From the NCBI GenBank assembly GCA_046345275.1, contig JBKDJY010000122.1:1-34285 (forward strand): a stretch of DNA of 34,285 nt. Direction: 5' to 3'. Each line of letters opens with the position of its first letter. Positions within the stretch are counted from its first letter, which is position 1. This DNA comes from UBA4416 sp046345275 (GTDB lineage Bacteria > Bacteroidota > Bacteroidia > B-17B0 > Aurantibacillaceae). The notes under the pieces are model-generated. The model was not told where the DNA came from and did not search any database. It saw only the letters and a list, made by a program, of their open reading frames with translations. Shown here in pieces: positions 1-8,978 of this stretch. A program made the translations under genes and the position numbers.

Positions 1-7
1 TAGGAGT

Positions 8-37
8 TTGAAATTTTAATGTTTTTATTTACATTTG
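8..37 (+). promoter_or_regulatory. Probable Bacteroidota-type promoter for prfA
   Basis: A TTG at 8-10 is followed after 19 nt by TACATTTG at 30-37, which fits the Bacteroidota primary sigma-factor pattern TTG, 17-23 nt, TAnnTTTG. Transcription would start near 44 and leave a leader of roughly 135 nt before prfA. The window edge is only a few bases upstream, so what precedes it is unknown. Confidence 0.45.
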
Positions 38-61
38 TGTTCGACCAAAAATTGTCCCGAT

Positions 62-91
62 AACAGAGCATAGATATTTTCTATGCCTGTT
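62..91 (+). promoter_or_regulatory. Hairpin in the prfA leader
   Basis: AACAG (62-66) pairs with CTGTT (87-91) and GCATAG (68-73) pairs with CTATGC (81-86), with one bulged A at 67 and a 7-nt loop. This gives an 11-bp stem, the strongest structure in the leader. No T tract follows, so it does not look like a terminator of an upstream gene. Downstream, AATTAC (143-148) can pair with GTAATT (163-168), or ACTAAT (147-152) with ATTAGT (166-171); these pairings exclude each other and end just before the start codon. A regulatory role is inference only. Confidence 0.35.
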
Positions 92-180
92 TGAAGGAAA
101 ATGATTTTCTTTCTCGGTTGATTTTATTCATAGGAGCTGAAGAATTACTAATTTAGCGCTCTGTAATTAGTGAGATAGGA

Positions 181-1254
181 ATGATAAATAAATTAGAAGA
201 AATTAAAAGAAGATTCCTAGATGTTGAAGCAAAGTTGTCTGATCCTTCTGTTATTGATGATATGCAGCAATTTAAAAAATTAAATAAAGAATACCGTGAT
301 TTAGAACCCATTGTAGATGCATACTATAAATATGTGAAAATTTCGGATAACATTAAAGGTGCAAAAGAGGTTTTAGCCACTGAAAAAGATAAGGAATTTT
401 TGGATATGGCTAAGGCTGAATTAGAAGAAAATCGGGAAGCGGAAGATAAATTACAAACAGAGATTCGTCTTTTATTAATACCGAAAGATCCTGAAGACGC
501 TAAAAATTGCACCATGGAAATACGTGGTGGTACTGGTGGAGATGAGGCTGCATTGTTTGCTGGAGATTTATTTGATATGTATCGTCGCTATTGCGAAATC
601 AAAGGATATCAATTAGAAGTAATTGATGAAAGCCTTGGTTCGATGGGAGGTTATAAAGAAATTGTATTCAATGTAAAAGGTAATAATGCATTTGGAACAT
701 TGAAGTTTGAAAGTGGTGTTCACCGTGTTCAGCGTGTGCCTACAACCGAATCAGCAGGAAGGGTCCACACATCTGCCGCTACAGTCGTTGTACTGCCTGA
801 AGCAGAAGAATGGGATATTGAATTAAAACCTGCTGACATTGAAATGGCTACTGCACGAAGCGGAGGAGCAGGTGGGCAAAACGTCAACAAAGTTGAGAGT
901 AAAGTTATTTTAACTCATAAACCTTCTGGTATAGTTGTAACTTGTCAAACTCAGCGTAATCAATTGGGCAATCGTGAAAAAGCAATGGAAATGCTTCGTA
1001 GTAAATTATACGATTTAGAATTTCAAAAGCGTTTAACAGAAACTACTGGCCGTCGGAAAACCATGGTAAGTACTGGCGATCGCTCCGAAAAAATTAGAAC
1101 TTATAATTACCCACAAAACAGAATAACCGATCATCGCATCGGACTAACATTATATAGCTTAACCGATTTTACAAACGGTTATATTCAGGAAATGATTGAT
1201 GCGCTTCAATTTGCCGAAAATGCTGAAAGGTTAAAAGAAGGCGGTTTGCAATAA
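181..1254 (+). CDS. prfA: Peptide chain release factor 1 (RF1)
   Basis: Class I release factor that reads UAA and UAG in the ribosomal A site and triggers peptidyl-tRNA hydrolysis. The 357 residues match the usual RF1 length of about 360. The catalytic GGQ is at residues 231-233 inside GGAGGQNVNK. The PxT-type codon-recognition tripeptide is P187-T188-T189, after the conserved HRVQRVP; this separates RF1 from RF2, which has SPF. No programmed frameshift is seen or expected, since that belongs to RF2. The N-terminal coiled-coil domain occupies roughly residues 1-100. The start ATG at 181 follows GATAGGA, a weak purine-rich stretch. It converges with the helicase gene downstream, with 82 bp between stops and no clear terminator. 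Confidence 0.97.
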   Translation: MINKLEEIKRRFLDVEAKLSDPSVIDDMQQFKKLNKEYRDLEPIVDAYYKYVKISDNIKGAKEVLATEKDKEFLDMAKAELEENREAEDKLQTEIRLLLIPKDPEDAKNCTMEIRGGTGGDEAALFAGDLFDMYRRYCEIKGYQLEVIDESLGSMGGYKEIVFNVKGNNAFGTLKFESGVHRVQRVPTTESAGRVHTSAATVVVLPEAEEWDIELKPADIEMATARSGGAGGQNVNKVESKVILTHKPSGIVVTCQTQRNQLGNREKAMEMLRSKLYDLEFQKRLTETTGRRKTMVSTGDRSEKIRTYNYPQNRITDHRIGLTLYSLTDFTNGYIQEMIDALQFAENAERLKEGGLQ

Positions 1255-1336
1255 TTTTTTCAATAAAATTTAAACCCGAAAACAAATCTTGATTTTAAAC
1301 GATGGAATAATTGTTTATAGTTTAGATGCTTTTTGC

Positions 1337-3286
1337 TTAGCTCAAATAGTTAAACTCCCAAGCCGATTGATAGAAATTATTTTTTTCGCAGTATTCAATA
1401 AATGATTTGTAAAATGGATGGTTGCCAATGGTTGCTGTATCCATGATGACAACTAATTTTTTTTTAGCGCGAGTTAAAGCCACATTCATGCGGCGAATGT
1501 CAGTTAAGAAACCTATTTCTGAATTTGAATTGCTTCTTACCAAGGAAATATAAATGACATCGCACTCTTCACCTTGAAAGCCATCAATTGTTTTTACTTC
1601 TATTTCATTTATCGCATAACTAGAATAATCAAACGCCACTAATTTTTCTTTCAGTAATTCTATTTGTTCTTTATAAGGAGAAATAATTCCTATACTTAAC
1701 TTTTGTTTTTCACCACTTAATTGGTATTGTTGTAATAACAGTTCCAAATGTTTAAATAATAGATTAGCCTCGCCATTATTAGATAAACTGAGCGTTTCTG
1801 GATTTTGTATTTCTTCAAAACTACAACCAGCAGTATCAATTAATGAAACAGGGACATTTAAAATCTCAAGATCTTCATTTAGTGACAATAACGTTTGTTT
1901 AACCGTTGCATCTGCTTCCAATTGATCATTGTAAAAATAATGATTACTAAATTGCATGATGTGTTGATGCATTCGGTATTGCCTTGTCAGTAATGTTGAA
2001 ATATTTTGATAATCCATACATTTGTCCAATATCGTTGTTGCTAACCCTTCTTGCTTTGCTTTCATACTTTTTACCACTGGTGGTAATTGAAAATGATCCC
2101 CACTAAAAATAACCCGATTGCATTTTAATAAGGGGATCCATGAAACAGCCTCTAATGCTTGTGATGCTTCATCAAAAAATAATGTTTGAAAACGCCTATT
2201 TACCAATGCTTTATTATTAGCAGTTACAGGTGTGCAACAAATCACTTGTGCTTGTTCAAATAAAGAATTTACAAGATAATCTTCTAATAACCTTGATTCC
2301 TTTATGCAGTTCTTTGCTTCTGTATAAAATAAAGCACGCTGCTTTGCATCTTCTTTTCCAAAAGCTCGTTTGTATTTTCCTGCCATTTTAAAATATTCTT
2401 CGGCTGTTTTGCGTAAGTTCTTAATGTCTTTATAATTTGGATGATTTTGTATTTGCCCATCAATGGTAGCTTTTAACAATTCCTCTGAAACCCTTGCTGG
2501 ATTGCCAACACGCAATACGTTAATACCTTGCTCAATTAACTTTTCGGTCAATAAATCAACTGCTGTATTTGTTGGTGCGCAAACCAAAACTTGTTTTTCA
2601 GTTTGTAAAACCAATCGAATGGCTTGTACAATGGTTGTTGTTTTTCCAGTTCCTGGCGGCCCATGCACTACTGCAATATCATTTGCTCTCAAAATATGGC
2701 TTACGGCTTTATTTTGCGACTGATTTAATTGTGTGATGAATGTGCTTTCATCTATTTTTTTGAAACTTGGTATTTCATTTCCCTCAATGATTTCTCTTAA
2801 CGCTGCGATTCTATTCTGTTTTGCGCCAATCACTTCATCCAATGCTTTTTGCATTTCTGTATAACTATTAACATCAAATTGAATATTGACACCTAATCTC
2901 CCATCATAACACCAATCTGGTAAATCATCTGTGTGCAAAATAATTTTCATTTTATTTTTACTGCAATGCTTAATGGTGCCAGTAATTTCTTGACATTCAT
3001 CAGGGTTTTTGTTTGAAAATAAACTCACATTTTTTCCAGGACCAAACTGATGTGGCATGTCTAAATCATTCGTGCGTTCTATCTCTATGTGCACATAATC
3101 TGCGTATCCTAATTCATTACTCAGTATTTGAATTGGAAACCAAGTAGCACCATTTTTTTTACGCTGGGCTATACTAGCTTTTAAAAACTGTTCTTTATAT
3201 TGATTGAAATCTTCTTCTTGTTCTATCAATAATAGTTGTTTCAATTTTTTTAATCTGTCGGTGCTTTTCATTTCTTTCTCTTCCAT
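1337..3286 (-). CDS. UPF1/IGHMBP2-like superfamily 1 helicase
   Basis: A 649-residue SF1 helicase of the UPF1/Dna2/IGHMBP2 type. Visible motifs in order are Walker A GPPGTGKT (209-216), motif Ia CAPTNTAVD (236-244), motif II DEAS (372-375), motif III GDHFQLPP (396-403), motif IV RQYRMH (435-440), motif V DGFQGEE (568-574) and motif VI MNVALTRAK (600-608). Residues 1-160 hold the small beta-barrel/stalk region usual ahead of the helicase core. Family members unwind DNA or RNA 5' to 3'; the bacterial substrate is not settled. ATGs at 3286 and 3271 are both possible; the second is preceded by GGAAGAGAAAG, which could serve as a weak ribosome site. It is transcribed alone. Confidence 0.9.
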   Translation of the reverse strand: MEEKEMKSTDRLKKLKQLLLIEQEEDFNQYKEQFLKASIAQRKKNGATWFPIQILSNELGYADYVHIEIERTNDLDMPHQFGPGKNVSLFSNKNPDECQEITGTIKHCSKNKMKIILHTDDLPDWCYDGRLGVNIQFDVNSYTEMQKALDEVIGAKQNRIAALREIIEGNEIPSFKKIDESTFITQLNQSQNKAVSHILRANDIAVVHGPPGTGKTTTIVQAIRLVLQTEKQVLVCAPTNTAVDLLTEKLIEQGINVLRVGNPARVSEELLKATIDGQIQNHPNYKDIKNLRKTAEEYFKMAGKYKRAFGKEDAKQRALFYTEAKNCIKESRLLEDYLVNSLFEQAQVICCTPVTANNKALVNRRFQTLFFDEASQALEAVSWIPLLKCNRVIFSGDHFQLPPVVKSMKAKQEGLATTILDKCMDYQNISTLLTRQYRMHQHIMQFSNHYFYNDQLEADATVKQTLLSLNEDLEILNVPVSLIDTAGCSFEEIQNPETLSLSNNGEANLLFKHLELLLQQYQLSGEKQKLSIGIISPYKEQIELLKEKLVAFDYSSYAINEIEVKTIDGFQGEECDVIYISLVRSNSNSEIGFLTDIRRMNVALTRAKKKLVVIMDTATIGNHPFYKSFIEYCEKNNFYQSAWEFNYLS

Positions 3287-3676
3287 TCAAATAATCAATC
3301 TATCAAATGTTTATGAAAAAAATTAAATTTTCAATATTTTTTCCAATTCCTTTGTAATAAATTGTTCTTACTCTAATTTTACCTTTAAGCATTACGTAGT
3401 CTTCGTTATTTTAAATAAGTTGGAAGCACTAATTGAATCTCAGTTAATTTATTTTTACATTTTCAGAAGTTTATTTTTTCTACTTTCATTTATAAATCCA
3501 AATTATCTTTTGCTTTTAAAGTTAGATTTTAATTGAGAACTACAAGCTTTCTACAAAGTTCATCAATAATTTAAATTATTTTTCCATTTAATAGTTCAAA
3601 ATACTTTTTATTTCTGATAATATTTTTTAGGTTTGTATTTATAATTTAACTATAATTTAACCTTTAAAATTTAATA
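3287..3676. other. 390-bp AT-rich intergenic region between divergent genes
   Basis: The region separates the helicase gene (leftward) from the secreted protein gene (rightward). It is very AT-rich with homopolymer A and T runs. No RNA gene, coding frame with a plausible start, or strong hairpin was found. The only recognisable element is the TAnnTTTG match at 3628-3635. Its length is more than two divergent promoters normally need. Confidence 0.5.
3628..3635 (+). promoter_or_regulatory. Possible -7 box (TAGGTTTG) for the T9SS cargo gene
   Basis: TAGGTTTG is an exact match to the Bacteroidota TAnnTTTG -7 element and lies 41 nt before the ATG at 3677, giving a short leader. No TTG is present 17-23 nt upstream, so only half of the promoter is supported. 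Confidence 0.35.
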
Positions 3677-5107
3677 ATGATGAAAAAAATTTATCTACTC
3701 GTTGCTTCTTTGGTAATTAATGCTACCATTTACGCACAATTCCAAAATCAATCACAGTTTTCAGACCCATTTCCGCATTTAGAAAAAGCCATTGAAACCC
3801 AGAATTCTCAGTTGCCTTATTTTTTAAACAAAAGCAACAAAAACGCCAAAACACAAGGCGGTCCTTTTAATTTGACTGTAAATCCTATACTAGATATTAT
3901 TGTTAATAAAGGACTTACTGTAACTGGAGCAAACCCTAATCAAACTAGATACCTATTTTCAGTTTTCCAAGATTCGACTGTTTCTCTTATTGCTAGCAAT
4001 GGCGCAAAAGTAAATAATGATCAAACGTTATTTGGCGCTACACTTGATCCTAAATCCATATTTTTGCAAGCTAGTTTTGAACCCATTGTGACGAAGTTTG
4101 ATTCTTATAAAGTAGATACAATTGTTATTCCTGGTTCTTATGTTAAAAAAACGCCTGATGTTGACACCTTATATGTTTGGCTGCAATGGGGTGACTCTAC
4201 AACCACAAGTGCTTATGATAAAAGGGCTAGTAATTTTTATGTTTCTCCAATTTCTACATGGAGAAGCTCTGTTCTTAATCCTAAAATTTCTGGGGCATCC
4301 TCAGCTCACGGAAATAAACTAAGAGCTGCTTCTTCTAATTCATTCTTGGTTAAATACGTATTACAGCCAACAGATTCCACTAATGTACTTCCTGGTACTG
4401 GAAATCCAGCAGCTCCTGCTTGGGCACCTTATGGTTTTTCTAAATTCATAACTGTTCCTCTTACCTCGACTTTAAACCCGAACGGTATTACCATTCCTGC
4501 TGGCAACATAGTTTCTTGCTTTTATACATTTGTTCCAGGAGGAACTACTTACACATTAGGAATTCCGTTTTATTCTTTAACGTCTACACTTGTGCCAACT
4601 GTCAATGGATTTGCTGGCTTAGCTTATACACAAACAAACCCTGTTGTGACGGCTGTTGCTGATTTAGTAGATCAACAAGTTGATAAGGCTTCTTGGAATA
4701 CGGGTATCATAGCTGGTCGAAATACCAGGTATGCTAGGTATGCTAATGCTTCCTTAAACCAAATGGCGTGGAATGCTGCTTTATTCACTGGCCCTTCAAT
4801 TTGGTTTAACATCAAGGGAAATTCAACGGTAGGTCTTAATGAGTTGGATAGAAAAGGCTTTGTATTGGGGCAAAATGTTCCAAATCCATCCCAAGGTGAG
4901 TCTAAGGTGAGTTATTATTTATCAAAAAATGCAAAATCTGCCATCTTTAGAGTAACTGACGTTACAGGAAGATTAATTTCTTCTGAAAATGTTGATGCAA
5001 CAATTGGACAACATGAGGTTAGTATACCATCTTATGCACCAGGTCTTTATTATTATTCATTAAATGTTGATGGAAATATTAGCACCAACAAATTAATTGC
5101 ACAATAA
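3677..5107 (+). CDS. Secreted protein with T9SS C-terminal sorting domain
   Basis: A 476-residue protein with a Sec signal peptide (basic MMKK, hydrophobic core, cleavage near A20-Q21) and a type A T9SS sorting domain at about residues 396-476. The domain shows LGQNVPNPSQGESKVSYYL, then a VTDVTGRLI-type strand and APGLYYYSL. It should cross the outer membrane through the T9SS and be anchored or released there. The body (22-395) is rich in Ser, Thr, Asn and Pro with predicted beta structure, and I recognise no catalytic motif; it contains a single Cys, C281. Two ATGs sit in tandem at 3677 and 3680. It is monocistronic with its own terminator. A structural or adhesive role is a guess. Confidence 0.85.
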   Translation: MMKKIYLLVASLVINATIYAQFQNQSQFSDPFPHLEKAIETQNSQLPYFLNKSNKNAKTQGGPFNLTVNPILDIIVNKGLTVTGANPNQTRYLFSVFQDSTVSLIASNGAKVNNDQTLFGATLDPKSIFLQASFEPIVTKFDSYKVDTIVIPGSYVKKTPDVDTLYVWLQWGDSTTTSAYDKRASNFYVSPISTWRSSVLNPKISGASSAHGNKLRAASSNSFLVKYVLQPTDSTNVLPGTGNPAAPAWAPYGFSKFITVPLTSTLNPNGITIPAGNIVSCFYTFVPGGTTYTLGIPFYSLTSTLVPTVNGFAGLAYTQTNPVVTAVADLVDQQVDKASWNTGIIAGRNTRYARYANASLNQMAWNAALFTGPSIWFNIKGNSTVGLNELDRKGFVLGQNVPNPSQGESKVSYYLSKNAKSAIFRVTDVTGRLISSENVDATIGQHEVSIPSYAPGLYYYSLNVDGNISTNKLIAQ

Positions 5108-5126
5108 TATTGGCTGTTTTTTCACT

Positions 5127-5160
5127 AAACCCACTTCATCATTTGGAGTGGGTTTTTTTA
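5127..5160 (+). terminator. Rho-independent terminator after the T9SS cargo gene
   Basis: AAACCCACT (5127-5135) pairs with AGTGGGTTT (5147-5155) across an 11-nt loop, and the T run extends through 5159. It lies 20 nt after the stop codon. It is one of the most GC-rich hairpins between genes in this window. Confidence 0.88.
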
Positions 5161-5365
5161 TTGCATTAAGGAATGTATTTGCGACAAAGCCATATTTATT
5201 GATAAAGAAAAATTAAAGTGGCTTTCATTTAAACTCAAGCAAACAATTTTTAAAACAAATTATGCAAGGATTTATTTAGTGAAAATCTTTAAAATGAAAC
5301 TTATCTTTTTATTCAATAGGAATTGCGTGCTTTTATAAATTAAATCATCTATATTCAAAATAAAT

Positions 5366-6184
5366 CTACTTCATTTTACCAACCCAATTTGAATATTTTT
5401 TTAGTTTGTCAATGGTTGGTTCATCATTAAATAATCCATAGACAGCACTGCCACTGCCACTCATGCTTGCATAAATGGCACCTAAGTTGTATAAAGTGGA
5501 TTTTATTTCTTGAACCAAAGGATATTTTGTAACGATTGATTTTTCAAAATCATTTACAAGCTCGTGCTTCCAAGTTTCTATGGGTTGCATCACAATGTTT
5601 ATAATTTTTTTTTGTGGTTTTTGTGGTGTTATTAAACTGTAGGCCTCTTTTGTTTGACTATGTATATTTGGATAAATAATTGCAATCCATAAATTTGACA
5701 AATCAAGAAAAATATCCTGAAAAACATCACCTTTTTGAACGGCAATGGTGGGCTTATTTTCTATAAAAAACGCACAATCACTTCCTAATTTTGAAGCAAT
5801 TTCTAATTTATTTTTTGCTGTTAATTTTAACTCGAATTTGGAATTTAAAAGATTTATAAAAAAAGCTGCGTCAGAACTTCCGCCTCCAAGGCCTGCTCCC
5901 ATGGGAATATTTTTATGCAAATAAACATCAATAGGGGGGATTTTAATTTTTTCGCTGATCAATTGGAATGCTTTATAAATTAAATTATCATTTACATTTC
6001 CTGATATATTTAAACCACTGACGTGTAAATTAAAATTACTTTTTATTTCTTTGTTTTCTATTATTTCTAGCGCATCACACCAATTTACTGGATAAAAAAG
6101 ACTTTCAAGGTTATGAAAACCATCATTTCGTTTGTCAATGATATGAAGACCTAAATTTATTTTCGCATTTGGAAAACAGACCAT
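5366..6184 (-). CDS. ispE: 4-diphosphocytidyl-2-C-methyl-D-erythritol kinase
   Basis: GHMP-family kinase that phosphorylates CDP-methylerythritol at the 2-position using ATP, the fourth step of the MEP isoprenoid pathway in the cytoplasm. The N-terminal NAKINLGLHI (residues 6-15) carries the conserved Lys (K8). The ATP-binding glycine loop PMGAGLGGGSSDAA is at 94-107, the catalytic Asp is likely D136 in GSDCAFF, and motif 3 SGSGSAVYG is at 242-250. The 272 residues are slightly shorter than the E. coli enzyme (about 283) but all three GHMP motifs are intact. The ATG is 32 bp after the gldH stop, so it is probably the last gene of ricT-gldH-ispE. Confidence 0.95.
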   Translation of the reverse strand: MVCFPNAKINLGLHIIDKRNDGFHNLESLFYPVNWCDALEIIENKEIKSNFNLHVSGLNISGNVNDNLIYKAFQLISEKIKIPPIDVYLHKNIPMGAGLGGGSSDAAFFINLLNSKFELKLTAKNKLEIASKLGSDCAFFIENKPTIAVQKGDVFQDIFLDLSNLWIAIIYPNIHSQTKEAYSLITPQKPQKKIINIVMQPIETWKHELVNDFEKSIVTKYPLVQEIKSTLYNLGAIYASMSGSGSAVYGLFNDEPTIDKLKKYSNWVGKMK

Positions 6185-6216
6185 ATAAACGAAATTTTAA
6201 ATTTAATTGGTAACTT

Positions 6217-6696
6217 TTATTTTGAAATTTCTACGGTCATTCCAAAATCTAAAATCAATGGAAGTATTTCAATGCGCATTCCTTGCTCAAACACGAAAGT
6301 ATACTTTCCAATCTCAGGAAATCTTAAATTTTTTTTAATGGCAATTTTATTATCGAAAAGATCTCCTGCGCCGTCTCCAATCCATTTACCTTTTTGATCT
6401 GCTAAAATACATTCCAAAGTATCAATGCTAGTTTTACCACTTGGATATTTTGTTTTTAAAAATAAAAACAAATTACTGAATGGATAAGAATCAGCATGTC
6501 GAACAGTGAGGTAAACATTATACAATGGATTTTTATCCTTAATATCTATTTCAAAAGAAAGTTTGTTGTCTTTATTCCAGCCACCTTCTGGCAGGGTAAG
6601 ATAATTATTAAATATTTGATTTCTGTTGCAGGAAATTATAAAAATCGATAAGATAATACATCCTAAGATTATTTTTTTATTTTTCAGGATTGTCAT
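6217..6696 (-). CDS. gldH: Gliding motility/T9SS lipoprotein GldH
   Basis: A 159-residue lipoprotein. Basic residues KNKK are followed by a hydrophobic stretch and a lipobox ending I-I-S-C23, so the mature protein would be acylated at C23. The body matches the GldH pattern: NVYLTVRHADSYPFSNLFLF (residues 60-79), DTLECILAD (92-100), GDGAGDLFDNKI (107-118) and FPEIGKYTF (126-134). GldH is one of the Gld lipoproteins required for gliding in Flavobacterium johnsoniae and is widely kept in T9SS-bearing Bacteroidota. The start codon lies inside the end of ricT (20-bp overlap), indicating translational coupling. Its presence fits the two T9SS cargo genes in the window but does not by itself show that the organism glides. 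Confidence 0.88.
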   Translation of the reverse strand: MTILKNKKIILGCIILSIFIISCNRNQIFNNYLTLPEGGWNKDNKLSFEIDIKDKNPLYNVYLTVRHADSYPFSNLFLFLKTKYPSGKTSIDTLECILADQKGKWIGDGAGDLFDNKIAIKKNLRFPEIGKYTFVFEQGMRIEILPLILDFGMTVEISK

Positions 6697-8020
6697 TTTT
6701 AGGTTTTGGTTTATGGTTATGAAAGGGTTTTTTCTTTAATTGATTGAGCTGATTGTTTTTTTTATCACCAGTTTGTTGTTGAGGTTTAGAATTTGGATTA
6801 AGATTTTTTGCAGCTATTTGCTGATTAGGATTTGGTTTTGAATTGGGATTGGCTTTATTCTTATGTTTATTTTTTTTATTTCTATTCTGATTATTTTTTT
6901 TACGATTGTCAAATCTGGTTAACGAATCTTGACCAACTACGTTTTGATAATCTGGTAATTTAATTTCTGCTATCTCTTTAAGAAGCTTTGCTTCAAGTAA
7001 ATCAGTTGGTTTTTTTTCTTCAGCATTTAATTTCAAAATTTCTTTTGTGCGCTCAATTGATAAGGGAATAAACACATCAGGTTCAGAAGTATAACTCCAC
7101 CAAATGATACGTTTAAATATATCTGTTTTTTGATGAAAAGCTACTCCTTTTTCTGTCATCAAGCGTTTATTATCTAATTGTGGAAATTCTTTCAAAGCAT
7201 CTACATAACTATCTAATTCATAATTTAAACAACATTTTAATTTGCCACATTGTCCTGCTAATTTTAAAGGATTGAGCGATAATTGCTGGTAGCGAGCTGC
7301 CGATGTTGATACAGTTCTAAAATCACTTAACCAAGTAGAACAACACAATTCCCTTCCGCAAGATCCAATAGCTCCAAGCCTAGCGGCCTCTTGCCTAGCG
7401 CCTATTTGTTTCATCTCTATGCGAATTTTAAACTCATTGGCCATTACTTTTATTAATTCTCTGAAATCAACCCTCACATCCGCTGTATAATAAAAAGTAG
7501 CTTTGCTTTTATCTCCTTGATATTCCACATCACTTATTTTCATTTGTAAATTTAATTTTAAGGCTAGTGTTCTAGCTTTAAACATTGCATCAACCTCTAA
7601 GTTTTGGGCTTCTTTCCATTTATCAATATCTGACTGTTTCGCTTTTCTATATATTTTTTTTATTTCTTCGCTATCATAATTTATTTTTTTCTTTTTTAGT
7701 TGGATTTTTGCTAATTCACCAGTAATCGAAACAACTCCAATATCATGGCCTGGTGAAGATTCGGTTGCTACAACATCGCCTACATTTAACGTTAAGTTAT
7801 TTACATTACGATAAAATTCTTTTCTTGAATTTTTAAAACGAATTTCAACAACATCAAAAGGTTCTTGCCCTTCAGGCAGCCTCATATTCCCTAACCAATC
7901 AAAAACATTTAATTTATTACATCCACCCGTAGTTCCACAAGATCCATTGTTGTTACATCCATTTGGTATGCCTGATGAATTATTATTTCCTCGCCCTGTA
8001 GAGCAACTTGTACATGACAT
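6677..8020 (-). CDS. ricT: PSP1-domain protein, RicT (YaaT) homologue
   Basis: A 447-residue PSP1-domain protein. The core (about residues 50-320) contains the diagnostic paired cysteine blocks SCGRELCC (C221, C226, C227) and QCGKLKCC (C258, C263, C264). In Bacillus subtilis, RicT works with RicA and RicF in an iron-sulfur complex affecting RNA processing and development; no RicA or RicF homologue is visible here. The N-terminus adds a Cys/Gly/Asn-rich segment with C3, C6, C22, C28 and C34. The C-terminus (about 373-447) is a low-complexity Lys/Asn/Pro/Gln tail, probably disordered and nucleic-acid binding. It is the first gene of ricT-gldH-ispE; linkage of a PSP1 gene to gldH is common in Bacteroidota. 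Confidence 0.9.
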   Translation of the reverse strand: MSCTSCSTGRGNNNSSGIPNGCNNNGSCGTTGGCNKLNVFDWLGNMRLPEGQEPFDVVEIRFKNSRKEFYRNVNNLTLNVGDVVATESSPGHDIGVVSITGELAKIQLKKKKINYDSEEIKKIYRKAKQSDIDKWKEAQNLEVDAMFKARTLALKLNLQMKISDVEYQGDKSKATFYYTADVRVDFRELIKVMANEFKIRIEMKQIGARQEAARLGAIGSCGRELCCSTWLSDFRTVSTSAARYQQLSLNPLKLAGQCGKLKCCLNYELDSYVDALKEFPQLDNKRLMTEKGVAFHQKTDIFKRIIWWSYTSEPDVFIPLSIERTKEILKLNAEEKKPTDLLEAKLLKEIAEIKLPDYQNVVGQDSLTRFDNRKKNNQNRNKKNKHKNKANPNSKPNPNQQIAAKNLNPNSKPQQQTGDKKNNQLNQLKKKPFHNHKPKPKNDNPEK

Positions 8021-8199
8021 ATTTATGCAGTAGTATTATAAAATTTTATGATTTTTAATATTAGTAAAGAATGAGATCTTTAATAATTAAAATTTTCATT
8101 TATTTGGTTAAATATAATCAATTTTTTAAAATTAATTTTTAGCTATTTCAAGCTTATTTATTTACAATTGATTTATATTAGTCATAAAAATAGGATAAA

Positions 8200-8949
8200 A
8201 TGGTAGTATTTATTACAGGCTCAACATCTGGTATTGGAAAACAAACTGCAATTGAATTTGCAAAAAATGGATATGATTTAGTGATTACTGGAAGAAGAAA
8301 AGATAGATTATTAGCATTAAAATCTTCGTTAGAATCTGAGTACATGGTTTCCGTTTTTGATTTGTGTTTTGATGTAAGGATTGAAACAGAAGTTCTGAAT
8401 GCGATTAGCCAGCTCCCAGATGAATTCAAAAATATTGATATTCTAGTTAACAATGCAGGATTGGCAGCTGGTTTATCAGCCATACAAAATGGAAATATCA
8501 ACCATTGGGAACAAATGATAGATACGAATATTAAAGGTTTGCTCTATGTTACAAAAACCATTTCAAATAAAATGATTGAGCAAAAAAAAGGACATATTAT
8601 TAATATTGGTTCTATTGCTGGAAAGGAAGTATACGCAAACGGAAATGTTTATTGTGCCACAAAACATGCCGTTGACGCATTAAATAAAGCCATGCGGATT
8701 GATTTACTACCTTTTGGAATCAAAGTTTCTGCTGTTAATCCTGGTATGGTTGATACAGAATTTAGTTTAGTGCGTTTTGATGGTGATTCTGATCGAGCAA
8801 AAAAAGTATATGAAAATATTGTTCCTTTAAAACCTGAAGATGTTGCTGAAACTATTTATTGGATTGCAACTCGCCCTTCACACGTCAACATCAATGACAT
8901 TATTATCATGCCCACCATTCAAGCCAATTCAACTACTGTTTTAAGGTAA
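8200..8949 (+). CDS. SDR-family NAD(P)-dependent oxidoreductase (YdfG-like)
   Basis: Classical short-chain dehydrogenase/reductase of 249 residues. The cofactor loop TGSTSGIG is at 6-13, NNAG at 84-87, the catalytic Ser in NIGSIAG at about 138, and the YxxxK dyad at Y151-K155 in YCATKHAVDAL. Arg residues after the second strand (GRRKDR, 31-36) favour NADP(H). The overall pattern, including PGMVDTEFS (181-189), resembles the YdfG/serine 3-dehydrogenase group, which oxidises L-allo-threonine, serine or 3-hydroxy acids; the true substrate cannot be read from sequence. It is a single gene converging on the carboxylase gene with 29 bp between stops. Confidence 0.9.
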   Translation: MVVFITGSTSGIGKQTAIEFAKNGYDLVITGRRKDRLLALKSSLESEYMVSVFDLCFDVRIETEVLNAISQLPDEFKNIDILVNNAGLAAGLSAIQNGNINHWEQMIDTNIKGLLYVTKTISNKMIEQKKGHIINIGSIAGKEVYANGNVYCATKHAVDALNKAMRIDLLPFGIKVSAVNPGMVDTEFSLVRFDGDSDRAKKVYENIVPLKPEDVAETIYWIATRPSHVNINDIIIMPTIQANSTTVLR

Positions 8950-8978
8950 GTTATTTTTAGTAAAAGATTTGCTATTTT

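Noticed and set aside
5186..5225. AAAGCCA ... TGGCTTT inverted repeat after the T9SS cargo terminator
   Set aside because: A 26-nt loop and 7-bp stem without a T tract; not convincing as a terminator or RNA.
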